Part shown: one piece after another, positions 16,627-25,247 of the stretch
How positions within the stretch are numbered: the stretch's first letter is position 1
Layout: each line of letters begins with the position of its first letter
Assembly (NCBI GenBank): GCA_937974175.1
Contig: CALJIG010000095.1
Coordinates: 1-63,468 of the forward strand
DNA: 63,468 nt
Direction: 5' to 3'
Origin: an uncultured Ignavibacteria bacterium
GTDB lineage: Bacteria > Bacteroidota > Ignavibacteria > Tepidaquicellales > Tepidaquicellaceae
Translations under genes and position numbers: made by a program
Notes under the pieces: model-generated
What the model was told of the DNA's origin: nothing
Database searches by the model: none
What the model saw: only the letters and a program-made list of their open reading frames with translations

Positions 16627-18304
16627 GCCATGTGAAATAAAACCTCGTACCTTTTCCTTTATCTGAATCCACCCATACAGTCCCGTTTTTATCTTCTACA
16701 ATCTTCTTAACAATAGCCAAACCAACTCCGGTGCTTTCAATCTTATCTCTTGATTGCAGCGTCTGGAAAATCACAAATATCTTATCATGAAATTCAGGAG
16801 AAATCCCAGGACCGTTATCTTCAACACAAAACTGGTAATGTCTGTCTAATTCCTTGAATGTTATGTTTACAATAGGTGCTTCCGAATTATTATATTTAAT
16901 AGCATTGCTGATCAAATTCGAGAAGACCTGCTCAAGCGCAACTTTCTCTGTGGAGATTGAAGGCATCCCGGGTTCAATGGTGATTTTTACATTTGCCGGT
17001 GGAGCAAGGTTTTGTACTATTTCATCTATGAAAGGATTTAGCGCAACAGTCTGAGAATTGAACTTCATTCTTCCTGCCCTGGAGTATTCCAATATTCCGT
17101 TAATTAAAGCTTCCATTCTGTTTACTCTTCCACGAAGCAAATCAAAATTCTGCGCAGTTTCTCCTTCAAGAGCGCCTTCTAAATCCTCTTCAATCCATTG
17201 AGACAAATTATTAATGGCTCTCAGCGGTGCCTTCAAATCATGCGATACAACGTATGCAAACTGATCAAGCTCTTTATTTATTTTTTCTAAATCATTAGAG
17301 TATTCTTTCAGCTTTTTCTCCGCGATTTTATTCTCGGTGATATCTAAAGCAAAACCTACTATGCACCCCTTGGAATTTTTATCTTCAAATAAAAAATTCT
17401 CAAAGTACTTCGTGCTTCCTCTCATTGAGCTTGAGAGTACAAAAGAAAAATATTCCCCTGATAGGGCTTTTGGTATGTTTTCGTAAATTCCCGGGAACTG
17501 TTCTTTTACTTCAACACCGAGCAGACTTGCATCGTCCATTCCCAGTGATTTAGCAGCTCCTGCTACTTCAGTAAATTTACCTTCTTTATTTATTTTATAT
17601 ATCAGTACAGGCAGGTTAGATAGAATCCCGTTAAGTATCTGGCTCTTCTCTATAATTTCCGCTTCGGCTTTTTTCCGGTCTTCAATATCTCGTGAGTTTA
17701 CAACAATCCCTTGAATACTTTCATTTTCCAAAAGATTGTTGCCGATTGCTTCAAGTGTTTTATAGTAACCTTCTGGTGTTTTATAACGAAACTCAACTGA
17801 AACAATTTCAGCCGGATTTTGAAGAAGCTTTGCAAATTTCTTTTGAACTTTTTCTATATCATCCGGGTGAATGGAATCGAATGCATTTTTTCCTATTATC
17901 TCTTTTTCCGAATAGCCGAAAATTCTGTAAAAGGAAGGGCTTTCATATTTTATAATTCCATCTGCATCAAGTATAGTAATTATATCAGATGAGTTCTGAA
18001 CTAAGTTTCTGAAGCGGTTCTCACTTTCTTTAATTCGTTCTAATGCTTTAACTAATTCCTGAGTTCTATCCTGAACCGTATTTTCAAGAAGCAGTTTTGA
18101 ATCATTTAACTGCTTATTAGCTTTAAAGAGTTCGTTAAGGCTAAGCTCTAAAGTTCTTTCAGATTGTTTGTGGTCATCTTCAAATCCCAGATAAGCATCA
18201 TTGATTGTATCAATAAAGTCATTGAGCTTTTTATGCTCTAAATCTTCCTGAACAAATACCTTTTTAATCTGTCTTTCTAAAAGTCTGTGTCTTTTTTTCT
18301 CCAT
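16619..18304 (-). CDS. PAS-domain sensor histidine kinase (cytosolic)
   Basis: 561 residues. An N-terminal helical/coiled-coil stretch (about 1-90, many Glu, Lys, Leu) is followed by two PAS domains (about 92-210 and 215-330; GYSEKEIIGKNAF, SIQGIVVNSRDIEDRKKAE). HisKA follows, with the phospho-His in FAYVVSHDLKAPLRAIN near residue 350, then HATPase with SNLISNAIKYNN, DNGPGISPEFHDKI and GVGLAIVKKIVED. The SHDLKAPLRAI box places it with phytochrome-like kinases, the usual partners of Rcp1-type regulators such as the one downstream. No transmembrane segment. 25 bases separate it from the FIST gene upstream. Confidence 0.92.
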   Translation of the reverse strand: MEKKRHRLLERQIKKVFVQEDLEHKKLNDFIDTINDAYLGFEDDHKQSERTLELSLNELFKANKQLNDSKLLLENTVQDRTQELVKALERIKESENRFRNLVQNSSDIITILDADGIIKYESPSFYRIFGYSEKEIIGKNAFDSIHPDDIEKVQKKFAKLLQNPAEIVSVEFRYKTPEGYYKTLEAIGNNLLENESIQGIVVNSRDIEDRKKAEAEIIEKSQILNGILSNLPVLIYKINKEGKFTEVAGAAKSLGMDDASLLGVEVKEQFPGIYENIPKALSGEYFSFVLSSSMRGSTKYFENFLFEDKNSKGCIVGFALDITENKIAEKKLKEYSNDLEKINKELDQFAYVVSHDLKAPLRAINNLSQWIEEDLEGALEGETAQNFDLLRGRVNRMEALINGILEYSRAGRMKFNSQTVALNPFIDEIVQNLAPPANVKITIEPGMPSISTEKVALEQVFSNLISNAIKYNNSEAPIVNITFKELDRHYQFCVEDNGPGISPEFHDKIFVIFQTLQSRDKIESTGVGLAIVKKIVEDKNGTVWVDSDKGKGTRFYFTWHK

Positions 18305-18329
18305 TAATAAATTATTTCAGTTGTCCGGT

Positions 18330-19469
18330 TTATTTTTCGCTTATTGTTGTTATTGTCATTGTCTGATTATGAAGCTCGCATTTTGCATCTTTAGAGAACG
18401 GTGATATTTCTCCATAGGAATAAAATCCTGTGATAGCAGTGTCATGCCCGACAACATTTCTTACTCCTTCAACTTCTTCTTCTACGAGCTGTTTTAGTAC
18501 CAACTTTCTGCCGACACAGCTTATCAATATTGCAAGCTGAGGGTGTTTTTTACTCGGTTCAAGACTTGTATGCGCTGCTGTTACTGCTCCATCAATTAAT
18601 CTGTCTACATTTGCTTTCATTAATCTTACATAAGAGCCTTCCGGTATATCGCCTGCAAATGTTAAACTCTGGTCTTCTTCATTTACTGCAAGAATTGTTC
18701 TTACTACAGGCTGCGAATCTGTTTCCATTCTCATACTTAGCGGGAAAAGCAATCCTGATGCAGGTAGTGCCTGTGCCTGGTCGCCGAGGAATGATTTATA
18801 TAATTCTAAAGCAGGGGAGTTATCTAACTCATATAAAACATTAGCTTTTGATTTTGTCACAAGTCTGTCTATTCCAAAGCTGTCCCATCCGCCGAATGAA
18901 CCGTAGCCTATTGAAAGGTCCTCTCCGTATAAACCAATCGCAGTTATTACTTTCGATTCAGCAACGCCTGTGCTGTTCACAACAACGGTTTCTTTAAAAT
19001 CAGCGCCGTCACCTGCCAGCCCTCCTGTAACCTGCACTCCGTTTGTAAGTACTGACCGCATTCCGGCAACTAACTCAGAGCCGTTTATATTCAATCCGTC
19101 TGATAAAACAAAAATGTGTTTTAAGCCGCCCTGGTTAAACCCTTCTACAAGTTTTCTTCCTATATCGAAACTTTCATCTGAAGAATTTATTTTCATGCTA
19201 TGCTCTGCTAAATGAGATGAATCAAATTTTACAGCAGTAGCCACAATTGAGTTATCTATCACATTAGTTCCTACAATTTCACCGGATGTAGAACAGCCGA
19301 TTAATTTTGCCAATGGATATCGTTTTTTAATATCGCCAATAAGTGCTGATTCTTTTAGATGCTGACCTTTTCCGAATAATAATACAAGCTGTGCCCCTTC
19401 GTTAATTTTCGAATCCGATAAATGTTCCCATCCGCTTTCAGGTGTCCATTTAGATTGTTCCGTTTTCAT
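18330..19469 (-). CDS. FIST-domain sensory protein
   Basis: 379 residues covering FIST_N and FIST_C. The N-terminal part shows LVLLFGKGQHL, AKLIGCSTSGEIVG near residue 60 and IFVLSDGLNINGSELV. The C-terminal part shows GLLFPLSMRM, LTFAGDIPEGSYVRLMKAN and LAILISCVGRKLVL, ending GFYSYGEISPF. FIST domains are thought to bind small ligands, possibly amino acids, and commonly sit beside chemotaxis proteins or histidine kinases, as here. It probably supplies the sensory input for the 561-residue PAS kinase directly downstream. Likely the first gene of the signalling operon, or second after the acetyltransferase 32 bases upstream. Confidence 0.92.
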   Translation of the reverse strand: MKTEQSKWTPESGWEHLSDSKINEGAQLVLLFGKGQHLKESALIGDIKKRYPLAKLIGCSTSGEIVGTNVIDNSIVATAVKFDSSHLAEHSMKINSSDESFDIGRKLVEGFNQGGLKHIFVLSDGLNINGSELVAGMRSVLTNGVQVTGGLAGDGADFKETVVVNSTGVAESKVITAIGLYGEDLSIGYGSFGGWDSFGIDRLVTKSKANVLYELDNSPALELYKSFLGDQAQALPASGLLFPLSMRMETDSQPVVRTILAVNEEDQSLTFAGDIPEGSYVRLMKANVDRLIDGAVTAAHTSLEPSKKHPQLAILISCVGRKLVLKQLVEEEVEGVRNVVGHDTAITGFYSYGEISPFSKDAKCELHNQTMTITTISEK

Positions 19470-19501
19470 AATTGTATTGTTTTAATTTTAGGGTTAATAT
19501 A

Positions 19502-20095
19502 TTAATATTTTTTTAAAAGTAGATTTTCTAAGTGAAGTTTTACATCATTCCATTCCGGCTTTATGATGCTAAAATAAACTACATCAACATATTCACCATC
19601 CGATGTTTTACCAATCCATCTTAATGTGCCTTCATGCTTTGCGCCGATTCTTAAAATTGCATTTTGCGAGCGTTTATTTATAGAGAGAGTTTTAAAACAA
19701 ACACGAACAGTACCGAGCGTATCGAAGCAGTGTTTCAGTAGTAAATACTTACATTCAGTGTTAACTTTTGAACGCATCACTTCAGGTGAAATTGAAGTCC
19801 ATCCGATTTCCAGAAAATGATTCTCGGTTGAAATATCTGCAAATCTTGTTGTGCCGATTATTTTGCCTGTATCATTATCAATAATTGTGAATGCGTAAAT
19901 CTCTTTCTCCTTTTCTCCGTCAAGCGCAGTCTGCATAAATTTTTGCAGCCCTTCTTTAGTAGTAATTTTTTCTAATCTGTATGCCCATACATCTTCATGA
20001 ATAATTGCATCAAATAAACCGTCTAAATGTTCAATTTTCAGAGGAATGAGGGTAACTCTTTCGCCTTTTAATGTAACCGGCTCAATGTTCATCAT
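19502..20095 (-). CDS. GNAT N-acetyltransferase, RimJ/RimL type
   Basis: 197 residues. The pattern is that of the GNAT subgroup related to ribosomal-protein acetyltransferases: VTLKGERVTLIPL at the start, IGTTRFADIS near residue 80, FLEIGWTSISPEVMRSKVNT near residue 95, then RVCFKTLSINKRSQNAILRIGAKHEG split across motifs A and B. It transfers an acetyl group from acetyl-CoA to an amine, possibly of a small molecule. Start at either of two adjacent ATGs (20095 or 20092). It lies 32 bases before the FIST gene on the same strand, so it may open that transcription unit. Confidence 0.88.
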   Translation of the reverse strand: MMNIEPVTLKGERVTLIPLKIEHLDGLFDAIIHEDVWAYRLEKITTKEGLQKFMQTALDGEKEKEIYAFTIIDNDTGKIIGTTRFADISTENHFLEIGWTSISPEVMRSKVNTECKYLLLKHCFDTLGTVRVCFKTLSINKRSQNAILRIGAKHEGTLRWIGKTSDGEYVDVVYFSIIKPEWNDVKLHLENLLLKKY

Positions 20096-20287
20096 AAATT
20101 TTTAACAATTGAATTTCGATGGTAATAAAATCAAATGATTTTAGCCCGATAGGGGAAGTTTTCCTATAAACTTTAGTGTTCTGCCTGCTAGGGACGAACT
20201 TTGTAATATAAATAATTTAACGCAAAAAAACCCCTCATTTATGTAAGTTTTGGCATATTTTTAGGTTTATCTGTGAAACAATTTTAA

Positions 20288-20324
20288 ACAAAAAAGCCCG
20301 TTCTGATGAAATCAAAACGGGCTT
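20288..20324 (-). terminator. Terminator of the 1064-residue T9SS gene
   Basis: AAGCCCGTT-C-TGAT pairs with ATCA-A-AACGGGCTT, one internal mismatch and a 3-base loop. On the minus strand it is followed by a T-run (20290-20295). Confidence 0.85.
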
Positions 20325-20352
20325 AACTTATTTTAAAATTACTACTGTGTTA

Positions 20353-23300
20353 TTACTTAATGAGCATCATTCTCTTTGTATCTTTGAAATCAGCCGCTTC
20401 AATTCTGTAGAAGTAAACACCTGAAGCAAATGATGAAGCATTGAAATCTACGGTATGGTATCCCGGAGCCTTCATATCATTTACAAGGTTTGCAACTTCT
20501 CTACCCGTAACATCAAATACTTTTATAGAAACAAATGATTGTTTCGGTACTGCAAAGTTTATTTTTGTTGTCGGGTTGAACGGATTTGGATAATTTTGTG
20601 ATAATGAGAATACTGATGGAATCATTGAACTTTCATTGCCTGTATTTACCAATAACTGGTCAACGTAATCCAATGCCATTTTTAAATATCTTGCAACAGG
20701 TGATGAAGTTGGTCCTCCAACTGCATTTCTCATTGACTCTACGTCTAAACCTATGGTGACAGTATTGTAGTTAGTCGCTTGTCTTCCAATCGAATTTAAG
20801 GAGTCGTTATCGCTTTGTAATCTGAACCCTGTTAATATTTTATTTGAGTTAGTTGCTGAACGTCTCATAACATCAGGCCATGTTCCTGCGCAGCTGTCTC
20901 TTTGTCCTTGTAATACATTGATTCCTCTTAATCCAACTAAACCTGCACCAACGGCCGGTCTATCTGCAACAAACGTAAATCCAAGATATTGTCTTGCCAA
21001 AGTAGTATCAAGATTTGTTGAACCGGATCTATCCAGATTGTAACCAACGTCTTCAGACCATATTATGAATTTAGACTTAGTTGAAACTGATGTTCCGCCT
21101 GCATTCAAATATGATTTTACAGAATCTCTTTGTATTGGAGCGATAGTGCTTGTACCTTCCCCAAGCCAGATTACTTTTTTATATCCTCTTAAAGAAATCA
21201 TGCTTGTTGATGAATTTGTTCCTCTGTTAAACAGATCAAATGTCACACCAAGTTGGGAAAGATTTGTTGTTACAGAGTCACGGCTAGTTCTGCATCCGGC
21301 TGCTGTTGAATCATATGCAACCAATACATCACCTTTAGCCTGTCTCTTAAGAGTTAAAGCAAAAGTTTGTGTTGATGCTAAAGAGTCGCTTGCGCTTCTG
21401 TAAGCGTAGACTCTCCACTGACCTACAACTGAATCTCCCGGAGCTAATCCGATACCGGCCAGCATTCCGTCAAGCTGATTATTGACTAAAGAAATTGAAG
21501 AATCAAATCCTGTATTGCCTGATTGAATATAGAAAATTGGTGCCCCTGTAAATGTAGGTGCATCAAATAACCATTTATATCTTGTACCTGAACCTGAACG
21601 TGTCCAGTTAATATTTATATTGCTTGAATTGAATACAGATGTTGTAATTGTTGTGCCGTTTGGAGGTGTTACTAAGCTGAAAGGTGTAAGAGCAGGAACA
21701 CCTCTTCTGAAGGTAATTCCTCTTGGACCGTTTGTAGACTTTAAGGAGTCTGCGCCTGGCGCACCTTGAGCTTTAAATGCCCAAACATCCCATTGACCTA
21801 CAGCTGAGTCAGATGCTGTGCCGTTATTTGTAAATCCGCTAGATGCTAATATATCATCTAATGCACCTAATGTTGTAGTAATAGAATTTGTTCCTGATGG
21901 TATTGTAAAGTTTCTCGAAACATTACCGAATTTGAATTTATAGTTAGCTGTAACCGTTGAAGTATCCCATGTAATAGTTACAGGTGTTGTTGAACCAGGG
22001 AATGTAACTATTCTTGCGCCTGCTGTCGGGGTTTGAATATTAAAAGGATTTAATGCATTCAACTGAATTGTTACTGAGCCTACCCATGTCTGGAATAATG
22101 TTGATGCGCTTCCTGTCTTATCATCCATCCATGCTGCATAAACTTTTCCGTTTCCTGCAGTTATACCAATGTAATCACCCATTGTATTTACACCGGGAAG
22201 ATTCTTTGGTTTAAAGTTATGGTCTGCAATTTTTGTATCAGTCCAGGTTGTACCGCCGTCAAGTGAACGTGAAAGATATACAGTACATGAATCACCTGAT
22301 GCAGGAAAATCTCTGTTATCATAATATACAACATTGATGCCGCCTGCTTCATCAACCTTAACGCAAGGGAAATACTGAACTCTTGCATTGTTAAGCGCAT
22401 CCTGGTTAACTCTGATTCCCGGTGACCAAGTTGCTCCGCCATCTGAAGATTTTCTTAAGATGATATCGGAATCTGTTCCCGCAGGAGCTAAATTAATTTG
22501 TGGTGTAACTACGTATATAGTACCTCTTCGTGGTCCTGAACTTTTATCAATATCAGTTCTTGGGAAACCGTTTGTTCTTATGCCCCATCCGTTGAAAGAA
22601 CCGGAACGTGAACCGTTAACATCAAAAGCATTTTCTGTTGCTACAAAGTTTGCACCGCCATTTGTAGATTTTGCCATTCCGATAAAATCTTCAGTGAAAG
22701 GAGATGCTGAAACGCCTGCTGACCAGAATATATAAACTTCACCGTTAACGCCTACTACAACATCATGCCCCTGAGCATTGTGTCCGGTAGGAGTTGCATT
22801 GATTACTAACTGGGGTGACCATGTAACGCCGCCGTCAGTTGTTCTTGACATTCTTCCGTTACCCGGTGTTGTACCGAAGCTTGTCCATGCCATGTATGAA
22901 TTACCGTAATAAGGACTTCCGGGAACATCATCAGTATTAGCTAAATTTTTATCACAGTTAGCGTCTACTACTACATCAAAAGTGTTTGACCAGGTCAAAC
23001 CTTTATTAGTGGAATAATTGGCACCCATACCTTTTAATCCGCCGAAATTTGTTGTAGATGTTAAGTGTGTATAAATAAATCTTCCGTTCTTATCAATAGT
23101 TGGACCCGGGTCTCCGCGCTGGTCAGCAGTGCTGCCGGCTGCCATAGAATCCGAACCATACCAGGTTGTACCGCCGTTTGTTGAAACGTAAGTACCGGCA
23201 TTGATAGATGCTCCGCCTGTAATATTTTGCGATGCTACATACAGGATCTGAGGATTGTTTGGATCTCTCGTCATGTAAATTTCGCATTGTTGATTTAGTG

Positions 23301-23547
23301 ATGGATATACACGAACGTTTGGATTAACTGCCATCATTGTACCGTTTGGCATATTAACAACGCGTGATTGTTTTACCGGGTTTTCGATTTGTCCGATATC
23401 TGTAGCGGCAGGGAGCTGCGCGCCATTTTTTTGAACTGATGTCATTTGTGGATTGAAATACCATCTTGGGCTTTCATCCGTTTTTTGGCCTGTAAAATAT
23501 ACAAAGCCAATAATGACAAGTGAAAAAAGTATAAATAACTTCTTCAC
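20353..23547 (-). CDS. Large secreted sialidase-like T9SS protein
   Basis: 1064 residues. The start is GTG at 23547 with a strong Shine-Dalgarno. Signal peptide MKKLFILFSLVIIGFVYF is followed by a sialidase/BNR propeller with five or more Asp boxes (STNGGTTWYG, STNKGLTWSN, TTDGGVTWSP, SSDGGATWSP, SLDGGTTWTD) over residues about 100-480. Residues about 490-760 hold two Ig-like repeats with the parallel phrases WDTSTVTANYKFKFG and WTRSGSGTRYKWLF. A Rossmann-like segment (KGDVLVAYDSTAAG, GYKKVIWLGEGTS) follows, then a T9SS sorting domain (QNYPNPFNPTTKI). No sialidase Arg triad or FRIP motif was found, so enzyme activity is not claimed. It has its own RBS and terminator. Confidence 0.88.
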   Translation of the reverse strand: MKKLFILFSLVIIGFVYFTGQKTDESPRWYFNPQMTSVQKNGAQLPAATDIGQIENPVKQSRVVNMPNGTMMAVNPNVRVYPSLNQQCEIYMTRDPNNPQILYVASQNITGGASINAGTYVSTNGGTTWYGSDSMAAGSTADQRGDPGPTIDKNGRFIYTHLTSTTNFGGLKGMGANYSTNKGLTWSNTFDVVVDANCDKNLANTDDVPGSPYYGNSYMAWTSFGTTPGNGRMSRTTDGGVTWSPQLVINATPTGHNAQGHDVVVGVNGEVYIFWSAGVSASPFTEDFIGMAKSTNGGANFVATENAFDVNGSRSGSFNGWGIRTNGFPRTDIDKSSGPRRGTIYVVTPQINLAPAGTDSDIILRKSSDGGATWSPGIRVNQDALNNARVQYFPCVKVDEAGGINVVYYDNRDFPASGDSCTVYLSRSLDGGTTWTDTKIADHNFKPKNLPGVNTMGDYIGITAGNGKVYAAWMDDKTGSASTLFQTWVGSVTIQLNALNPFNIQTPTAGARIVTFPGSTTPVTITWDTSTVTANYKFKFGNVSRNFTIPSGTNSITTTLGALDDILASSGFTNNGTASDSAVGQWDVWAFKAQGAPGADSLKSTNGPRGITFRRGVPALTPFSLVTPPNGTTITTSVFNSSNININWTRSGSGTRYKWLFDAPTFTGAPIFYIQSGNTGFDSSISLVNNQLDGMLAGIGLAPGDSVVGQWRVYAYRSASDSLASTQTFALTLKRQAKGDVLVAYDSTAAGCRTSRDSVTTNLSQLGVTFDLFNRGTNSSTSMISLRGYKKVIWLGEGTSTIAPIQRDSVKSYLNAGGTSVSTKSKFIIWSEDVGYNLDRSGSTNLDTTLARQYLGFTFVADRPAVGAGLVGLRGINVLQGQRDSCAGTWPDVMRRSATNSNKILTGFRLQSDNDSLNSIGRQATNYNTVTIGLDVESMRNAVGGPTSSPVARYLKMALDYVDQLLVNTGNESSMIPSVFSLSQNYPNPFNPTTKINFAVPKQSFVSIKVFDVTGREVANLVNDMKAPGYHTVDFNASSFASGVYFYRIEAADFKDTKRMMLIK

Positions 23548-23551
23548 GAGG

Positions 23552-23558
23552 TCTCCTT
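23552..23558 (-). promoter_or_regulatory. Shine-Dalgarno fixing the GTG start at 23547
   Basis: AAGGAGA on the minus strand, four bases before GTG. No ATG lies nearby in frame, so this site decides the start of the 1064-residue protein. Confidence 0.75.
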
Positions 23559-23653
23559 AAGGTTTAATTTAATTGTATCAATAAATTAATTGAATCCGAT
23601 TATAAAATCAATTAATTAAGAGGTTTGGAAAGTGAATAATTCCGGAAAGAAAA

Positions 23654-24646
23654 TCAGGTTTGTGAGCTGTCTATAACTGTTTCATCAAGCTCATCAAGTC
23701 TGTGTTTGGAGTGCTTATTATAAAAGTAAACTGCGATTATCCCCACTACAACGGCAAACCATAATGTAGCAACACGTATAATAATGGTTGATGCTGCTGA
23801 AACATCTTTTGGGATTTTTAAAATTATAAGTAATCCTGTAAGCGTAGCCTCAGTTGCGCCAAGTCCGCCGGGCAGCATAGCAATTGCGCCAACTAAAGTG
23901 GAGAAGCAATAAATAAATGAGGCTGTTAAAAGACTTGTCTCAATATTGGAAGTTGAAGAGAAAATTTGGAGTACATAATAAAATCCGAGGCATTCAAATC
24001 CCCAAGCTACAATACTCATCCCGACTGCTATTACTAGAGGCTTTATTTTCACCAGCTGGTAAATGCTTTCATAGGCTATATGTATTCTGTGAACATATTT
24101 GGAAATAAATTTTATTCTTTCAAGCGAGTTTATTATTGCAAGTGATAATTTCTGAAAGCTTAAAATTAATGTTACTGCAATGAAGAAAATCCCTACTCCT
24201 ATAATAATTGCACGTCCGTAATCAAATACATACGCTCCCATTATGCATATTATTATAATGGAAATAAAATCTGTAATTCTCTCTGCAATAATGATAGGAG
24301 CTGACTTTGCTACAGGTGTGCCTGTCTCTTCTTTCAGCAGATATGATTTCAAAACTTCACCCATCTTTCCGGGTGTAACGCTCATTACAAATGCTGAAAG
24401 AAATATTTTAAAGCTAAGCAGGGGAGCGACTTTTATTTTGAGAATCTTTAAATAATATTCCCATTTATAAAATCTTGCAACATAGTTAAGGAAAGAAAGT
24501 CCTAGTATTAATGGAAAATAAAACCAGTTAAACTTTCCTAATGCCCCGAGAAGTTTATCGAAATCAGCATAAAGACTTATTCCTAAAAATATAAGCGCGC
24601 CGAAAACGGCGGAAAGTAAAATTTTCTTTTTATATTTTGAAAACAA
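23654..24646 (-). CDS. Flippase-like membrane protein (LPG synthase TM-region family)
   Basis: 330 residues with about eight transmembrane helices. It belongs to the family formed by the membrane half of lysylphosphatidylglycerol synthase (UPF0104/YbhN), which moves or synthesises lipid-linked molecules. Signature positions: SVTPGKMGEVLKSYLLKEET near residue 95, IIAERITDF near residue 120, and LPGGLGATEATLTGLL near residue 255. No aminoacyl-transferase domain is attached. The best start is TTG at 24646; no in-frame ATG precedes the first helix. It follows maf by 13 bases on the same strand and so is co-transcribed with proS and maf. Confidence 0.88.
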   Translation of the reverse strand: MFSKYKKKILLSAVFGALIFLGISLYADFDKLLGALGKFNWFYFPLILGLSFLNYVARFYKWEYYLKILKIKVAPLLSFKIFLSAFVMSVTPGKMGEVLKSYLLKEETGTPVAKSAPIIIAERITDFISIIIICIMGAYVFDYGRAIIIGVGIFFIAVTLILSFQKLSLAIINSLERIKFISKYVHRIHIAYESIYQLVKIKPLVIAVGMSIVAWGFECLGFYYVLQIFSSTSNIETSLLTASFIYCFSTLVGAIAMLPGGLGATEATLTGLLIILKIPKDVSAASTIIIRVATLWFAVVVGIIAVYFYNKHSKHRLDELDETVIDSSQT

Positions 24647-24659
24647 ATTAAAGAACCTT

Positions 24660-25247
24660 TTAAATTACTTTTTTAATTGTCGTATATAGTTTTACCAATG
24701 GAAGCCCTATGATATTGTGGTGGTCGCCTTTTATTTTATCAATAAATAAACATCCGAATCCATCCTGTATTCCGTACGCTCCCGCTTTATCAAGCGGCTT
24801 AAATTTATTTACATAATAATTTATCTCTTCATCGTTCAGCTTTCTGAAGTATACTTCAGTTTTCTCGTAAGCAAACTCCTCCTTGCCGTTCTTTGTGTTG
24901 ATTACGTTAAGCCCGGTATAAACGGTATGTTTTTTCCCACTGAGCTTTTTTAAATATAGCTTTGCTTCTTTTAAGTTAGCTGGCTTATGAAGAATGGTAT
25001 TGCCGATAAGTACGATTGTATCAGCTGCAATTATAATTTCATTTTTATAATTGGCAGCAACAATTCTGGATTTCTTTAAAGCGTTTATTCTTACAAGCTT
25101 TATCGGATTGTATTTTGATGCTTCAAGCTCTTCTGATTTGCTGTCAACAGCTTTATGCTTTAAGCCTATTTGTTTTAATAAATCTGAACGTCTCGGTGAT
25201 TTAGATGCGAGAATATATTCGGAAGAAAGTAATTTTTTAAGTGACAT
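24660..25247 (-). CDS. maf: Maf family nucleotide pyrophosphatase
   Basis: 195 residues, normal length. Maf proteins hydrolyse nucleoside triphosphates, often modified or UTP/dTTP, to the monophosphate and are linked to septum control. Substrate-loop motif ILASKSPRRSDLLKQIGL starts near residue 12; IIAADTIVLIGN near residue 70 holds the catalytic Asp; DKAGAYGIQDGFGCLFIDKI near residue 155 is the C-terminal signature. Its ATG overlaps the proS stop by one base (TAATG), so it is translationally coupled to proS. Confidence 0.93.
   Translation of the reverse strand: MSLKKLLSSEYILASKSPRRSDLLKQIGLKHKAVDSKSEELEASKYNPIKLVRINALKKSRIVAANYKNEIIIAADTIVLIGNTILHKPANLKEAKLYLKKLSGKKHTVYTGLNVINTKNGKEEFAYEKTEVYFRKLNDEEINYYVNKFKPLDKAGAYGIQDGFGCLFIDKIKGDHHNIIGLPLVKLYTTIKKVI

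Noticed and set aside
20353..23547. Active sialidase
   Set aside because: Asp boxes are clear but no FRIP motif or arginine triad could be identified, so only a propeller fold is claimed.
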